This document shows, piece by piece, positions 38,370 to 49,108 of a stretch of 64,000 nucleotides of DNA. This stretch comes from Kushneria phosphatilytica (lineage in GTDB: Bacteria > Pseudomonadota > Gammaproteobacteria > Pseudomonadales > Halomonadaceae): NCBI RefSeq assembly GCF_008247605.1, contig NZ_CP043420.1:2356001-2420000 (forward strand), given 5' to 3'. The translations under genes were made by a program, and so were the position numbers. The notes under the pieces were generated by a model. It searched no databases. It worked only from the letters and a program-made list of their open reading frames with translations, and had not been told where the DNA came from. Position 1 is the stretch's first letter; the number at the start of each line of letters is the position of its first letter.

Positions 38370-38613
38370 GCCCAATCGCACGACCGGCACCGCCAGCGGA
38401 AAAACTGCATCGCTGTCTGTCTTGAACATAAGTTGCCGGGCCAGTGAACACAAGCGGGAAAGTGACTGAAGCGCTCGATATCATGGTTCGAGAACGCGTT
38501 CAGATGGCTTGGATGTTGTTATCAAGATGGTGGCACGAAAGAGCCGTTGCAACCGCTGCGCAATAAAAAGAACCCCATGACGACCATGATTTTCATCCAC
38601 AACGAAGCGACCC

Positions 38614-38632
38614 CCGCCCCGACAAGGGGCGG
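38614..38632 (-). repeat. GC-rich hairpin downstream of icd
   Basis: CCGCCCC (38614-38620), loop GACAA and GGGGCGG (38626-38632) form a 7-bp stem 37 bases after the icd stop, without a T-run. It is a possible factor-dependent terminator. The rest of 38370-38668 shows no gene. Confidence 0.4.
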
Positions 38633-38668
38633 AGGCCGCTAACCACTCGGCGCACAACCCGGTGGTAG

Positions 38669-39925
38669 TTACATGTTGGCTGCCACGGCCCGAGCAAAAT
38701 CACCACTACCCAGCAGTGTGGCGTTATCCATGACGTCATGAAAATCAAAGGTGACCTGCCCCTGGGCAATTGAGCTTTCCATGCCCTTCAGGATCAGATC
38801 GGCCGCTTCATTCCATCCCATGTAGCGCAGCATCATCTCGGCAGAGAGAATCAGTGAACTCGGATTGGCCCGATCCTGACCGGCCAGCTTCGGTGCGGTG
38901 CCATGGGTCGCTTCGAACATGCCAATGGCATCCGAGCGATTGGCGCCGGGCGCGATCCCGATACCCCCTACCTGAGCAGCCAGCGCGTCGGAGAGATAAT
39001 CGCCGTTGAGATTGAGCGTAGCCACAACATCATACTCCCGCGGATGCAGCATGATCTCCTGGAGCATGGCATCGGCAATGACATCCTTGATGACAATCTC
39101 GCGACCGGTATCGGGATTCCTGAGCACCTGCCAGGGGCCACCCTCGAGCGGTTCGGCACCGAACTCCTGTACGGCGACCTCATAACCCCAGTTTTTGAAG
39201 GCCCCCTCGGTGAACTTCATGATGTTGCCCTTGTGCACCAGCGTGACCGACTGCCGGTCATTTTCAATGGCATAGGTGATGGCCTTGCGCACCAGCCGCT
39301 TGGTACCCGCCTCGGACACCGGCTTGATACCAATGCCGCACTGCTCGGGGAAGCGAATGTTATCGACCGCCATGTCTTCGCGCAGAAAACGGATCAGGCG
39401 ATCGGCTTCAGGAGTGCCGGCAGGCCATTCGATGCCGGCGTAGATGTCCTCGGAATTCTCCCGGAAGATGACCATATCGACATCCTGCGGCCGCCTGACA
39501 GGAGAAGGTACGCCCTTGAACCAGCGCACCGGGCGTTCACAGACATAAAGATCAAGCTTTTGTCGCAGGGCCACGTTCAGCGAACGGATACCTCCGCTGA
39601 CAGGTGTGGTCAAAGGCCCCTTGATGGAGACAACATGATCGCGCACCGCCTCCATGGTTTCCTCGGGCAGCCAGGTATCATTACCGTAAACCCGGGTCGC
39701 TTTTTCACCTGCGTAGACTTCCATCCAGTGAATACGACGCTCACCACCGTAAGCACGTTCAACAGCCGCATCCACGACAGTCTGCATGGCAGGTGTCACA
39801 TCCACGCCAATGCCATCACCTTCGATAAACGGCACAATCGGGTTGTGCGGTACATTCAGGGAGTGGTCATTGTTGACGGTAATGCGCGCGCCTTCTTCCG
39901 GCACCCTGATGCTCTGGAAACCCAT
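38669..39925 (-). CDS. icd: Isocitrate dehydrogenase Icd, with altered cofactor-contact residues
   Basis: Icd converts isocitrate to 2-oxoglutarate in the TCA cycle. The 418-residue protein is collinear with E. coli Icd (416 aa). Substrate motif GGIRSLNV holds S115 (E. coli S113, target of the IDH kinase) and N117. The NADP-contact residues differ: E. coli K344-Y345 is K-L here ([11 protein letters not shown]), V351 is A (DRANP), Y391 is F and R395 is D ([10 protein letters not shown]). Only K344 is kept, so the NADP assignment is less secure than the enzyme identity. Confidence 0.94.
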   Translation of the reverse strand: MGFQSIRVPEEGARITVNNDHSLNVPHNPIVPFIEGDGIGVDVTPAMQTVVDAAVERAYGGERRIHWMEVYAGEKATRVYGNDTWLPEETMEAVRDHVVSIKGPLTTPVSGGIRSLNVALRQKLDLYVCERPVRWFKGVPSPVRRPQDVDMVIFRENSEDIYAGIEWPAGTPEADRLIRFLREDMAVDNIRFPEQCGIGIKPVSEAGTKRLVRKAITYAIENDRQSVTLVHKGNIMKFTEGAFKNWGYEVAVQEFGAEPLEGGPWQVLRNPDTGREIVIKDVIADAMLQEIMLHPREYDVVATLNLNGDYLSDALAAQVGGIGIAPGANRSDAIGMFEATHGTAPKLAGQDRANPSSLILSAEMMLRYMGWNEAADLILKGMESSIAQGQVTFDFHDVMDNATLLGSGDFARAVAANM

Positions 39926-40018
39926 GGTGTCTCCCCTGCAGTGAATTCAACGGGTTCAGGAGTATATCATCGCCCCTCCCCGAACGAGTAGATTCGTGTC
40001 GACAATCAGGACTTTTTC

Positions 40019-40621
40019 ATGAGCACACTCTACCTGCTGCACAAACCTTTCAGGGTGCTATCACAGTTTACCGATCCCCGGGGACGCGCCACGCTGGTGA
40101 ACTATATCGATGTCCCTGATATTTATCCGGCCGGGAGACTCGATTACGACAGCGAGGGCCTGTTACTGCTGACCCGTGATGGTCAACTGGCACACCACAT
40201 TACTCACCCAGATCGGAAACAGCCCAAGACCTATCGGGTGCAGGTGGAAGGTGAGCCGGACGACCATGCGCTCGAGGCGCTGCGTCATGGTGTCATGCTG
40301 AATGATGGTCCCACCCGACCGGCCAGAGTACGGCGGTTCGAATGGCCAAAAGCGCCTCCCCGAGAGCCGCCGATCCGCTATCGGGCCAGTGTGCCGACCT
40401 GCTGGCTGGAGCTGACCCTGACCGAAGGTCGAAATCGTCAGGTAAGGCGCATGACGGCCCATATCGGCTACCCTACCCTGCGTCTGATTCGCTGGTCGAT
40501 CGGCAATTGGGAACTGGCAGGACTCGCACCGGGCGAATGGCGCGAAGAGACCATTCATCTGCCGCGCAGCGGCGCAAGCCACAATCGGCGTCACCAGCGC
40601 CCTCGACGGAGACGTTCATGA
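40019..40621 (+). CDS. rluE: 23S rRNA pseudouridine synthase RluE
   Basis: RluE makes pseudouridine 2457 in 23S rRNA. The 200-residue protein has the RsuA-type catalytic motif GRLDYDSEGLLLLT with the nucleophilic Asp, KTYRVQVEG and GRNRQVRRMTAHIGYPTLRL. It lacks an N-terminal S4 domain, as RluE does. The basic C-terminal tail ([13 protein letters not shown]) is extra. AGGA lies before the ATG. Its stop overlaps nudJ (ATGA). It is divergent from icd. Confidence 0.93.
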   Translation: MSTLYLLHKPFRVLSQFTDPRGRATLVNYIDVPDIYPAGRLDYDSEGLLLLTRDGQLAHHITHPDRKQPKTYRVQVEGEPDDHALEALRHGVMLNDGPTRPARVRRFEWPKAPPREPPIRYRASVPTCWLELTLTEGRNRQVRRMTAHIGYPTLRLIRWSIGNWELAGLAPGEWREETIHLPRSGASHNRRHQRPRRRRS

Positions 40622-41097
40622 CTGATCGCTTCCTGCCGCATGTCACGGTGGCCAGTGTGGTCGAACACAACGGTGTTTATCTGCTGGTCGAAGAGCCGGC
40701 GCGCTCATCATCCCACCGGGGAAGTGTATACAATCAGCCCGCCGGGCATCTGGAAGCCGGTGAGAGCCTCGAAACCGCGGCACGTCGTGAAGCGTTGGAG
40801 GAAAGCGGCTGGCAGATCAGCCTGACCGGTTACCTGGGGCTTTATATCAATACGGCTGCCGACGGGATTACCTACCACAGTCATACCTTCCTGGCGCGCC
40901 CGGAGCAGCGACGCAATACCCGGCTGGATGCGGCGATCATTGCCGCCCACTGGCTCGACATGGCGACCATCGAACGCCTTGCATCCCAGCAGCGTCTGCG
41001 TAGCCCACTGGTATTGCGCCGCCTGCACGATGCCCGTGCCGGCATCTGCCATCCTCTCTCGATAATTCATGACCTCTCGCATCCCTCCCCCGGTTAA
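40618..41097 (+). CDS. nudJ: Nudix hydrolase NudJ
   Basis: A 159-residue Nudix enzyme; NudJ hydrolyses nucleoside di- and triphosphates and HMP-PP, a thiamine precursor. The Nudix box is complete at residues 43-65 ([20 protein letters not shown], then SGW). [12 protein letters not shown] and the following YNQPAGH match NudJ. It overlaps rluE by four bases and is followed by mnmA, a common order in gammaproteobacteria. Confidence 0.92.
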   Translation: MTDRFLPHVTVASVVEHNGVYLLVEEPARSSSHRGSVYNQPAGHLEAGESLETAARREALEESGWQISLTGYLGLYINTAADGITYHSHTFLARPEQRRNTRLDAAIIAAHWLDMATIERLASQQRLRSPLVLRRLHDARAGICHPLSIIHDLSHPSPG

Positions 41098-41122
41098 GGA
41101 GTGCTGCTGCATCGGGTATAAT
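41094..41122 (+). promoter_or_regulatory. Candidate promoter before mnmA
   Basis: A perfect TATAAT (41117-41122) lies 17 bases after TTAAGG (41094-41099), which matches the -35 at three positions. A start near 41129 would favour the ATG at 41165 for mnmA over an upstream ATG at 41123. Confidence 0.45.
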
Positions 41123-41164
41123 ATGCCATCTCAATTTCCTGCCATTGATCCTGCGAGTGTATTG

Positions 41165-42295
41165 ATGACCCTCTCTGCCTCTCATGCCGAAACCGGTCGC
41201 AAGGTCATCGTCGGCATGTCCGGCGGTGTCGATTCCTCGGTGACGGCCCTGCTGTTGCTTGAGCAGGGCTATCACGTTGAAGGGTTGTTCATGAAGAACT
41301 GGGACGAGGATGACGGGACCGAATACTGTACCGCCCGTGCAGACCTGGCTGATGCCCAGGCCGTCTGTGATCGTCTCGGCATTCGGCTGCACACAGCCAA
41401 TTTCGCTGCCGAATACTGGGATAACGTCTTCGAACACTTCCTCGAGGAGTACCGTGCCGGTCGCACGCCCAACCCGGATGTCCTGTGCAATCGTGAGATC
41501 AAGTTCAAGGTTTTTCTGGAGTACGCTGAAATGCTCGGTGCCGATCTGATTGCCACCGGCCACTATGTGCGTCGTGGTAAAAACGACGGGCATGTGCAGT
41601 TGCTCAAGGGACTCGATGGCAACAAGGATCAGAGCTATTTTCTGCATGCTGTCGCCGAGCCGGCGCTGGCGCGCACCCTGTTTCCGATCGGCGAGCTCGA
41701 CAAGAGTGAGGTTCGAACCATTGCCGAACACCACGATCTTGCCACTGCGCGCAAAAAGGATTCCACCGGTATCTGTTTCATTGGCGAACGCCGCTTCAGC
41801 GACTTTCTGCACCAGTATCTGCCTGCTCAGCCTGGCCGGATCGAAACCCCGGAAGGTGATGTCATTGGCGAGCACATCGGGCTGATGTATTACACCCTGG
41901 GCCAGCGACAGGGGCTCGGCATCGGCGGGTTGCAGAATTACCCTGAATCCCCCTGGTTCGTGGCCGACAAGGACCTCGAACGCAATGTACTGATCGCCGT
42001 ACAGGGGCAGCATCACCCGCTTCTTTACAGCCATGCATTGACCACTGAAAACATGCACTGGGTGACCGGTGAACCGCCTGCCCGACATTTTCGGGCACAG
42101 GCCAAGGTACGTTATCGCCAGCCCGACCAGCCCTGCGAAGTTGACGTACTTGATGATGGACGCATCATCGTTCACTTCGATACGCCGCAGCGCGCCGTCA
42201 CTCCCGGCCAGTCCGTGGTGCTCTATGAGGGCGAAGTCTGTCTTGGCGGAGGAGTGATTGCCAGCATCGAACGGGCACTGGAGCAGGCGGCATGA
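41165..42295 (+). CDS. mnmA: tRNA 2-thiouridylase MnmA
   Basis: MnmA adds sulfur to U34 of Lys, Glu and Gln tRNAs, receiving it through the Tus relay. The 376-residue enzyme has the PP-loop SGGVDSS (19-25), catalytic cysteines C108 ([12 protein letters not shown]) and C204 ([12 protein letters not shown]), [10 protein letters not shown], and C-terminal beta-domains with [17 protein letters not shown]. The start at 41165 aligns with E. coli MnmA (368 aa); the Shine-Dalgarno is weak. hflD overlaps its stop by ATGA. Confidence 0.96.
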   Translation: MTLSASHAETGRKVIVGMSGGVDSSVTALLLLEQGYHVEGLFMKNWDEDDGTEYCTARADLADAQAVCDRLGIRLHTANFAAEYWDNVFEHFLEEYRAGRTPNPDVLCNREIKFKVFLEYAEMLGADLIATGHYVRRGKNDGHVQLLKGLDGNKDQSYFLHAVAEPALARTLFPIGELDKSEVRTIAEHHDLATARKKDSTGICFIGERRFSDFLHQYLPAQPGRIETPEGDVIGEHIGLMYYTLGQRQGLGIGGLQNYPESPWFVADKDLERNVLIAVQGQHHPLLYSHALTTENMHWVTGEPPARHFRAQAKVRYRQPDQPCEVDVLDDGRIIVHFDTPQRAVTPGQSVVLYEGEVCLGGGVIASIERALEQAA

Positions 42296-42900
42296 ATCGT
42301 GAAGCACGACAGGCGCTGGCGTTGGCGGGCGTCTTTCAGGCAGCAGCAGTGGTCGATGAGCTGGCCAGGACGGGGCACGCCGACGAGCGCGCCTGGCAAA
42401 CCCTGGTTCGAGCCACCATCGATACCCAGCCCGAGACTTTCGAGTCGATCTATGGAGGCAACCACAACAACCTGCGTCTGGGGATCGAAACACTCGACAC
42501 GGTGCTCAGTCGGGGACAGATGGCCCCCAATGTCATGCGCTACGGCTTCTCGATGGTGCTGCTGATGCAGAAGCTGCGCAAACAGCCACAGATGATGAGC
42601 ACCCTGAGCGAGCGTCTGGATCGGGTGAACGATCAGGCCCGCCACTTCGGCGATACACATGAAAATGTCATCGCCAGTCTCGGTCAGATCTACCAGGACA
42701 CGCTATCGACCTTTCGTTACCGAGTGGTCGTCAATGGTGATCCGAGCCTGCTGCAGAGTCGCATGATGCCCGAACGCGTACGCACCGGATTACTTTCCGG
42801 TGTTCGCTTTGCCCTGCTCTGGCATCAACAGGGCGGGCGTCGCTGGAAACTGGTACTGGGACGCAGCGGACTACGCCGCGCCCTGGCCTCGATAGACTGA
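42292..42900 (+). CDS. hflD: High frequency lysogenization protein HflD homologue
   Basis: HflD is a peripheral membrane protein, named for its interaction with lambda CII; its host role is unclear. The 202-residue helical sequence has [19 protein letters not shown], the conserved [18 protein letters not shown] and [15 protein letters not shown]. It overlaps mnmA by four bases and is followed by purB, the usual order, which supports the call. Confidence 0.93.
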   Translation: MNREARQALALAGVFQAAAVVDELARTGHADERAWQTLVRATIDTQPETFESIYGGNHNNLRLGIETLDTVLSRGQMAPNVMRYGFSMVLLMQKLRKQPQMMSTLSERLDRVNDQARHFGDTHENVIASLGQIYQDTLSTFRYRVVVNGDPSLLQSRMMPERVRTGLLSGVRFALLWHQQGGRRWKLVLGRSGLRRALASID

Positions 42901-44328
<1,428 letters not shown>

Positions 44329-44386
44329 AAGCAGCAATGAGCCTGGCTACCCGCATATTCAGCCATTTCACTGCGCGAGGTTTTTC

Positions 44387-45559
44387 ATGAGCGCTTCACT
44401 GCCACTGGGCGGAATGGACGTTACCACTTTTCTGCATGAATACTGGCAGAAGAAGCCACTGCTGATTCGCGGTGCTTTTCCCGACTTCGAATCTCCACTG
44501 GAGCCGAATGATCTGGCCGGGCTGGCCTGTGAGGAAGAAGTGGAATCACGCCTGGTGGAAGTCAGGGGGGATCGCACCCCCTGGCAGCTCCATCAGGGCC
44601 CTTTCGACGAAGCGACCTTCAATCGACTTGGGCGACAGGACTGGAGTCTGCTGGTACAGGCGGTCGACCACTGGGTGCCGGAAGTTGCCGAACTGCTTGA
44701 GCACTTTACCTTTCTCCCCCGCTGGCGGCTGGACGATGTCATGGTCAGTTTTGCCCCACCGGGCGGTAGCGTCGGTCCACATGTCGACAATTATGATGTC
44801 TTTCTGCTGCAGGGCAGCGGACAGCGGCGCTGGCAACTGGGCGGTCTGGTCGATGAACAGGCGCCGATCGTAGAGGGTATTGACCTGCGTATCCTGGCGC
44901 ACTTCGAAGTCGAAGCCGATCAGGACTGGGTGCTGGAACCCGGTGACATGCTTTATATCCCCCCCCGTATTGCACATCACGGCGTCAGTGAAAGTGAAGA
45001 TTGCCTGACCTACTCGATCGGCTTTCGTGCTCCATCAATGGACGAAATGGTCACTTCCTGGGCGGACTACCTCGGCGAACAGCTTTCGGAGACCGAACGC
45101 TATAGCGACGCTGATCTGCAGCCGGTTTCTCACCCCGGCGAGATTGACCAGGCTGCCCTCGAGCGGGTGCGCCATGCCATGCTCAGTGCGCTGGATGATC
45201 CGACAACAATGGCCCAGTGGTTCGGTCGAGTCATGACCCAGGTTCGTTATCCCGATCAACTGATACCACCCGAACAGGCGCCTTCAGTGACGGATGTCCG
45301 CACTCATCTAGCAGCAGGAGGTGAGCTGCAGCGTACTCTCGGCTCTCGTTTTGCCTGGCATGGCAGCGGCGATAGCGTCACGCTTTTTGCCGATGGCGAT
45401 GGCATTGCCTGTTCGATTACCCTGGCTCGCTGGCTTGCCGACACGCGGCCGATCAACGTCGACATCCTGGCCTGTACCGATGCGCCGGAAATCCTTGTGC
45501 AGTTACTGGCCAATGGCAGCCTGCAGTGGGTCGAAGAGAGTGACGAGGAAGAGACGTGA
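44387..45559 (+). CDS. roxA: Ribosomal protein uL16 arginine hydroxylase RoxA (YcfD)
   Basis: RoxA is a 2-oxoglutarate and Fe(II) dioxygenase that hydroxylates an arginine of ribosomal protein L16. The 390-residue protein has a JmjC-type cupin with iron ligands H132 and D134 (GPHVDNYDVF) and H197 (PPRIAHHG), YWQKKPLLIRGAF at the N-terminus, then a winged-helix C-terminal domain. GAGG precedes ATG 44387. It lies 58 bases after purB and its stop overlaps the GNAT gene (GTGA). Confidence 0.93.
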   Translation: MSASLPLGGMDVTTFLHEYWQKKPLLIRGAFPDFESPLEPNDLAGLACEEEVESRLVEVRGDRTPWQLHQGPFDEATFNRLGRQDWSLLVQAVDHWVPEVAELLEHFTFLPRWRLDDVMVSFAPPGGSVGPHVDNYDVFLLQGSGQRRWQLGGLVDEQAPIVEGIDLRILAHFEVEADQDWVLEPGDMLYIPPRIAHHGVSESEDCLTYSIGFRAPSMDEMVTSWADYLGEQLSETERYSDADLQPVSHPGEIDQAALERVRHAMLSALDDPTTMAQWFGRVMTQVRYPDQLIPPEQAPSVTDVRTHLAAGGELQRTLGSRFAWHGSGDSVTLFADGDGIACSITLARWLADTRPINVDILACTDAPEILVQLLANGSLQWVEESDEEET

Positions 45560-46014
45560 ACATCACTATTGATGAGGGCAACTGGCATACACTGGGAACT
45601 TCATGTCTCGCCATCCGCCGCCGGGTCTTCATCGAGGAACAGGGCGTCAGCGAGAGTGAGGAAATCGACGGCCTTGATCCGGACTGCATGCACTTTCTGC
45701 TGTACATGGACGATGCGCCGGCAGGTACCGCTCGTTTACTCCCGGATGGCCATATCGGCCGGGTCGCCCTGTTGCCGGAATGGCGGGGTTACGGTCTGGG
45801 TCTGCAATTGATGCAGGCCGTACTTGCCACTGCCACGCGATGTGGTCACGCCTGTTGTGAACTGGCAGCACAAACGCATGCGCTGGCATTCTATCAACGG
45901 CTGGGATTTGTGGCGCATGGAGAAGAATTTCTCGATGCCGGACTGCCGCACTATCACATGAGACGTTCACTTGTAGCAGAACCCGGCGGATTGGCCTCGG
46001 ATAGCAGCCGCTGA
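45556..46014 (+). CDS. GNAT-family N-acetyltransferase
   Basis: A 152-residue acyltransferase beginning at GTG that overlaps the roxA stop. Features are RRRVFIEEQGVSESEEIDG near residue 22, typical of the YjcF/ElaA-like group, and the acetyl-CoA loop GRVALLPEWRGYGLG at about 68-82, then FYQRLGFVAHGEEFLDAG and HYHMRR. The acceptor is unknown. Coupling to roxA suggests co-transcription, but a ribosomal target is only speculation. Confidence 0.88.
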   Translation: MNITIDEGNWHTLGTSCLAIRRRVFIEEQGVSESEEIDGLDPDCMHFLLYMDDAPAGTARLLPDGHIGRVALLPEWRGYGLGLQLMQAVLATATRCGHACCELAAQTHALAFYQRLGFVAHGEEFLDAGLPHYHMRRSLVAEPGGLASDSSR

Positions 46015-46097
46015 TTGGTGAGGATCCAGCATGCCGGCTACAGTTCAGGCACGATTTTCGCAGCCATGATACCCTGCTGCGATATATTCAAACACGG

Positions 46098-46126
46098 CTG
46101 ACTTTTCCAAAACATTGTTCGATAAT
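46098..46126 (+). promoter_or_regulatory. Candidate promoter of the glycine-zipper lipoprotein
   Basis: CTGACT (46098-46103), a 17-base spacer and GATAAT (46121-46126) match the sigma70 consensus at four and five of six positions, about 47 bases before the start codon. Confidence 0.55.
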
Positions 46127-46172
46127 GCCCTCATTACACGCTGGCAAGGGGAGTCCCCCGGGAGCGCATTTC

Positions 46173-46643
46173 ATGAAACGCTATCTTGCCGTAGCCCTGT
46201 TGGGCGTACTCACTCTTGGCGGCTGCGCCAATAGTGATATTTACTCCGGCAATACTTATACCGGCAACCAGGCCAAGACGGCTCGTAATGTCACTTATGG
46301 CACCGTCACGGGCGTTCGACCAGTGACCATCCAGGCCGGTAATCAGAATAATACCGGTCTGGGAGGTATTGGTGGCGCCATTCTCGGTGGACTGCTTGGC
46401 AACCAGGTCGGAGGCGGCTCCGGGCGGGTACTGGCCACTGCCGTGGGGGGTATCGGTGGTGCCGTGGCCGGCCAAAAGGTCGAGGACAGTGCCAACCGTG
46501 TAGGCGCTTACGAGATCCAGGTCCGCACCGAGTCCGGGCAGGATGTCGTCGTGGTGCAGAAGGCCGACACCCAGTATCAGGTGGGCCAGCGGGTGCGCCT
46601 GATTGGCTCGGGCAACAGCATGAGCGTCGCCCCTGCGCAGTAA
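46173..46643 (+). CDS. Glycine-zipper outer-membrane lipoprotein, SlyB-like
   Basis: A 156-residue lipoprotein precursor: MKRYLAVALLGVLTLGGC with lipidation Cys18. The middle contains a Gly-rich two-segment zipper (about residues 70-108: GLGGIGGAILGGLLGNQVGG and GGIGGAVAGQKVED), and the C-terminal beta part (YEIQVRTESGQDVVVVQKAD) ends in VAPAQ. SlyB and Pcp-type proteins stabilise outer-membrane complexes under envelope stress; that role is inferred here. GGAG precedes the ATG. Confidence 0.9.
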   Translation: MKRYLAVALLGVLTLGGCANSDIYSGNTYTGNQAKTARNVTYGTVTGVRPVTIQAGNQNNTGLGGIGGAILGGLLGNQVGGGSGRVLATAVGGIGGAVAGQKVEDSANRVGAYEIQVRTESGQDVVVVQKADTQYQVGQRVRLIGSGNSMSVAPAQ

Positions 46644-46665
46644 GCGACTTGTCTGAAGTACCTGT

Positions 46666-46693
46666 AAAAGCCATCCCTGCCGGGATGGCTTTT
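46666..46693. terminator. Bidirectional rho-independent terminator
   Basis: AAAAGCCATCCC (46666-46677), loop TGCC and GGGATGGCTTTT (46682-46693) form a perfect 12-bp stem with A- and T-runs at both edges. It serves the lipoprotein gene (+) and gtrA (-), which converge here. Confidence 0.92.
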
Positions 46694-46733
46694 CATTTTC
46701 ATGATGAGTCTTTTGAACCGCAAGGCTTTCCTG

Positions 46734-47111
46734 TTAGCGAAAAGCCCACAGCCTGGCAGCCAGATACGAGACGATAGGCACAGCCAGCGTGGAAATGGTC
46801 AGCGCCACGAAATCAGGCAGTGGCGTGACGGCCAGCATGGAAGCCAGCAGAAAATTGTTGAGTGCAAATCCGGAGAGCGCAACCACGAAGAATTTAACGC
46901 CGCTCCCCTGCTGCTTGAAGGTGATGTGTCGGTGACCATGGAGAGACACCAGAAACGCCATCAGAAATGCCACAATATTGGCAATAAAGGGCGAAAGACC
47001 GGTAAAAAACCCCAGCAGAGCGCCTGCCGCCAACAGATGAATCAGCGTGGCTGCGCCCCCCACCAGACCAAAGCGGGTCATTCGTCCGGCTTCACCCAGC
47101 ATCGCCTTCAC
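46734..47111 (-). CDS. gtrA: GtrA-like membrane protein, probable polyprenyl-phosphate-sugar flippase
   Basis: A 125-residue GtrA-family protein with four transmembrane helices (about 10-30, 35-58, 72-92 and 98-118). RFGLVGGAATLIHL at the N-terminus and ASMLAVTPLP in the third helix region fit the family, which is thought to flip lipid-linked glucose or similar sugars. Its ATG overlaps the stop of the glycosyltransferase gene (ATGA). A terminator follows 40 bases downstream. Confidence 0.88.
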   Translation of the reverse strand: MKAMLGEAGRMTRFGLVGGAATLIHLLAAGALLGFFTGLSPFIANIVAFLMAFLVSLHGHRHITFKQQGSGVKFFVVALSGFALNNFLLASMLAVTPLPDFVALTISTLAVPIVSYLAARLWAFR

Positions 47112-48106
47112 GAGATGTCTACCTTCACCGCCGGTCTCGCCTGTGGCAACGGCTTCCGATCTGCACCACTGTCATGCTCGATCAAATAGAGCGGTCGCTG
47201 CTTGGCCTCTATGAACAGGCGACTGATGTACTCCCCCAGCACACCGACCGAGATCAGCTGCATGCCGCCAAAAAACAGAATGGCTGTCATCAGCGACGCA
47301 TAACCCGGCACCTGACTTCCGAAGATCATTACTTTTGTCAGCAGAATCACAATATAGAAGAAACTCAGCAGCGCCACGACACCACCGATATAGCTCCAGA
47401 CTCGCAATGGCCAGGTCGAAAAACTGACCAGCCCATCAAGCGCAAAATTCCAGAGCTTCCAGAAGTTGAATTTGGAATTGCCCACCTGCCGCGCCGGACG
47501 ATCATAATAGACGCCTACCGACCGATACCCCGGCCAGGAAAACAGTCCCTTCATGAAACGGCTGCGCTCGGGCAACTGACGCAGGGCCTCGACAATACGA
47601 CGATCAATCAGGCGATAATCGCCGGCATTGCTGGGAATGGTAGTAGTCGAGAGACGATTGAAAAAACTGTAGAACAGTCCTGCTGAGGTGCGCTTTCTGC
47701 GAGTATCCTCGTGACGCGACCCCCGCACCCCATACACCATGTCATAGCCTTCATTGCGCCATTTATGAACGAACTCATGAATCAGTTCGGGGGGGTCCTG
47801 TAGATCAACGTCCATGGGGACTACGGCATCACCGATGGCATGATCAATCCCGGCCGACATGGCTGCCTCCTTGCCAAAGTTGCGTGTCAGCCTGAGCCAG
47901 CGTACACGTTGATCACGTTCTGACGCTGCTGTTAGCGCTTCAGCAGTGCCATCGGTGGAGCCATCGTCAATAAAGAGAATTTCCAGCCTTGGCGCAACAT
48001 CACGCAGGGTGGCGTCAATGGCGGATAGAAAGGGCTCTACCGCCTCCACCTCATTCATGACCGGAATCACCAGTGAAAGTGTCCAGCCGTCCTTATCTGC
48101 TGTCAT
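47108..48106 (-). CDS. GtrB-like polyprenyl-phosphate glycosyltransferase (GT2)
   Basis: A 332-residue enzyme with a cytoplasmic GT-A domain: SLVIPVMNEVEAVEPFL, ILFIDDGSTDGT with DDG, RNFGKEAAMSAGIDHA and PMDVDLQDPPELI with the metal-binding DxD. Two C-terminal transmembrane helices (about 238-262 and 272-298) follow. It resembles YfdH/GtrB, which loads a sugar onto undecaprenyl phosphate. With gtrA it makes a two-gene unit for surface-glycan decoration; the usual third gene, a serotype-specific transferase, is not adjacent. Confidence 0.9.
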   Translation of the reverse strand: MTADKDGWTLSLVIPVMNEVEAVEPFLSAIDATLRDVAPRLEILFIDDGSTDGTAEALTAASERDQRVRWLRLTRNFGKEAAMSAGIDHAIGDAVVPMDVDLQDPPELIHEFVHKWRNEGYDMVYGVRGSRHEDTRRKRTSAGLFYSFFNRLSTTTIPSNAGDYRLIDRRIVEALRQLPERSRFMKGLFSWPGYRSVGVYYDRPARQVGNSKFNFWKLWNFALDGLVSFSTWPLRVWSYIGGVVALLSFFYIVILLTKVMIFGSQVPGYASLMTAILFFGGMQLISVGVLGEYISRLFIEAKQRPLYLIEHDSGADRKPLPQARPAVKVDIS

Positions 48107-48225
48107 TCCCTGCCTCTCTGAAACTGGCTTTTCTCAGTAGATTATCTTTTGTCGGACTCATTAGGCTGATTGAATCATTATTGACTTGAAGACGCTGCTG
48201 ACGTGCCATGCACCTCTGAGCAGAA

Positions 48226-49002
48226 ATGCTTTATGATCAATCAATGAAGAATATTATCGATCCCCATTACCGCGCCCTGCTCAGACAGCATGAACTTGAT
48301 GACTTTGAACAGCTCTGGGCACTTGATCTGCCTCCCGTCGACGCCCCCAATCTGGAACGTGGCGGTCATTCGGAAGTTGCCATACTGGCACTGGAAGGCC
48401 CCCATGGGTCGCAGCGTTTCTTTCTCAAGCGTCAGACCAATCATCTCGGCCGCAGCCTGCAGCGCCCTCTCGGGGAACCTACCTTTGCCCGCGAGATGCG
48501 CAATATCCGCGCTTTCGAACGACTGGGCATTCCGGCATTGACAGCAGCCTGGTATGGAGAACGACGCAGACCCGGTCAGTGGCGCGCCATTCTGCTTACT
48601 CCGGCGCTGGATGACCACCAGGACATGATGCACTGGCATCAGCAGTGGCCGACCCTCGATCCGGCGACTCGGCAGGCAATTGTCGAAAGCTGTGCGCGCC
48701 TGTTGCGTCGACTTCATCAGAAACACTGGCGCCACGGAAGCCTCTATGCCAAACATGTGTTCCTGCGCCCATTGAGCGAGCAGTCGAACTCCTTCGAAGC
48801 GCGTTTTATCGATCTTGAGAAATCCCGCCCCCTGATCAATGCACGTCGAGAACGACTGCGCGATCTCGAAGTCTTTGCCCGCCGGCTGCATGAGTGGGAT
48901 AGCTCTACATGGCAACGGTTCCTGGCGACTTATCTCGACTGTGAGCTGGACTCCAGGCTGCTGAAACGCTGGGAAGGAATGTTTCACTCCAGTCGCCGAT
49001 GA
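48226..49002 (+). CDS. InaA/WaaP-like lipopolysaccharide kinase family protein
   Basis: A 258-residue protein of the Kdo/WaaP/InaA protein-kinase-like fold. FFLKRQTNHLGRS supplies the ATP-site lysine and REMRNIRAFERLGIPAL the helix-C glutamate. HWRHGSLYAKHVFLRP is the catalytic loop and ARFIDLEKSRP the metal loop. The catalytic-loop Asp of typical kinases is Ser in HGS, so activity is uncertain. Family members phosphorylate LPS core sugars or are acid-inducible (InaA). ATG 48226 has GAG upstream; ATG 48244 has none. Confidence 0.82.
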   Translation: MLYDQSMKNIIDPHYRALLRQHELDDFEQLWALDLPPVDAPNLERGGHSEVAILALEGPHGSQRFFLKRQTNHLGRSLQRPLGEPTFAREMRNIRAFERLGIPALTAAWYGERRRPGQWRAILLTPALDDHQDMMHWHQQWPTLDPATRQAIVESCARLLRRLHQKHWRHGSLYAKHVFLRPLSEQSNSFEARFIDLEKSRPLINARRERLRDLEVFARRLHEWDSSTWQRFLATYLDCELDSRLLKRWEGMFHSSRR

Positions 49003-49068
49003 GTGCACTCGATACGTGCCATATATTTACTTTATGACATTGATTACATTTTTTTTCACACCAGGGGG

Positions 49069-49097
49069 ATGACAAATCGAACAGTGTTTTTTATATT
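49069..49097 (+). promoter_or_regulatory. Strong candidate promoter of ompW
   Basis: ATGACA (49069-49074), a 17-base spacer and TATATT (49092-49097) match the sigma70 consensus at five of six positions in each box, about 80 bases before the ompW start. Confidence 0.7.
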
Positions 49098-49108
49098 GCA
49101 TCCATCCT

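Noticed and set aside
38903..39991. 362-codon + strand frame over icd
   Set aside because: Shadow of icd in the opposite strand; no family features.
40330..40350. GGTTCGAAT, which resembles a tRNA T-arm
   Set aside because: It lies within rluE in a coding frame and no acceptor or anticodon stem can be folded around it.
40937..42493. 518-codon minus-strand frame over mnmA and hflD
   Set aside because: It covers two conserved + strand genes and has no coherent domain; best explained as an antisense shadow.
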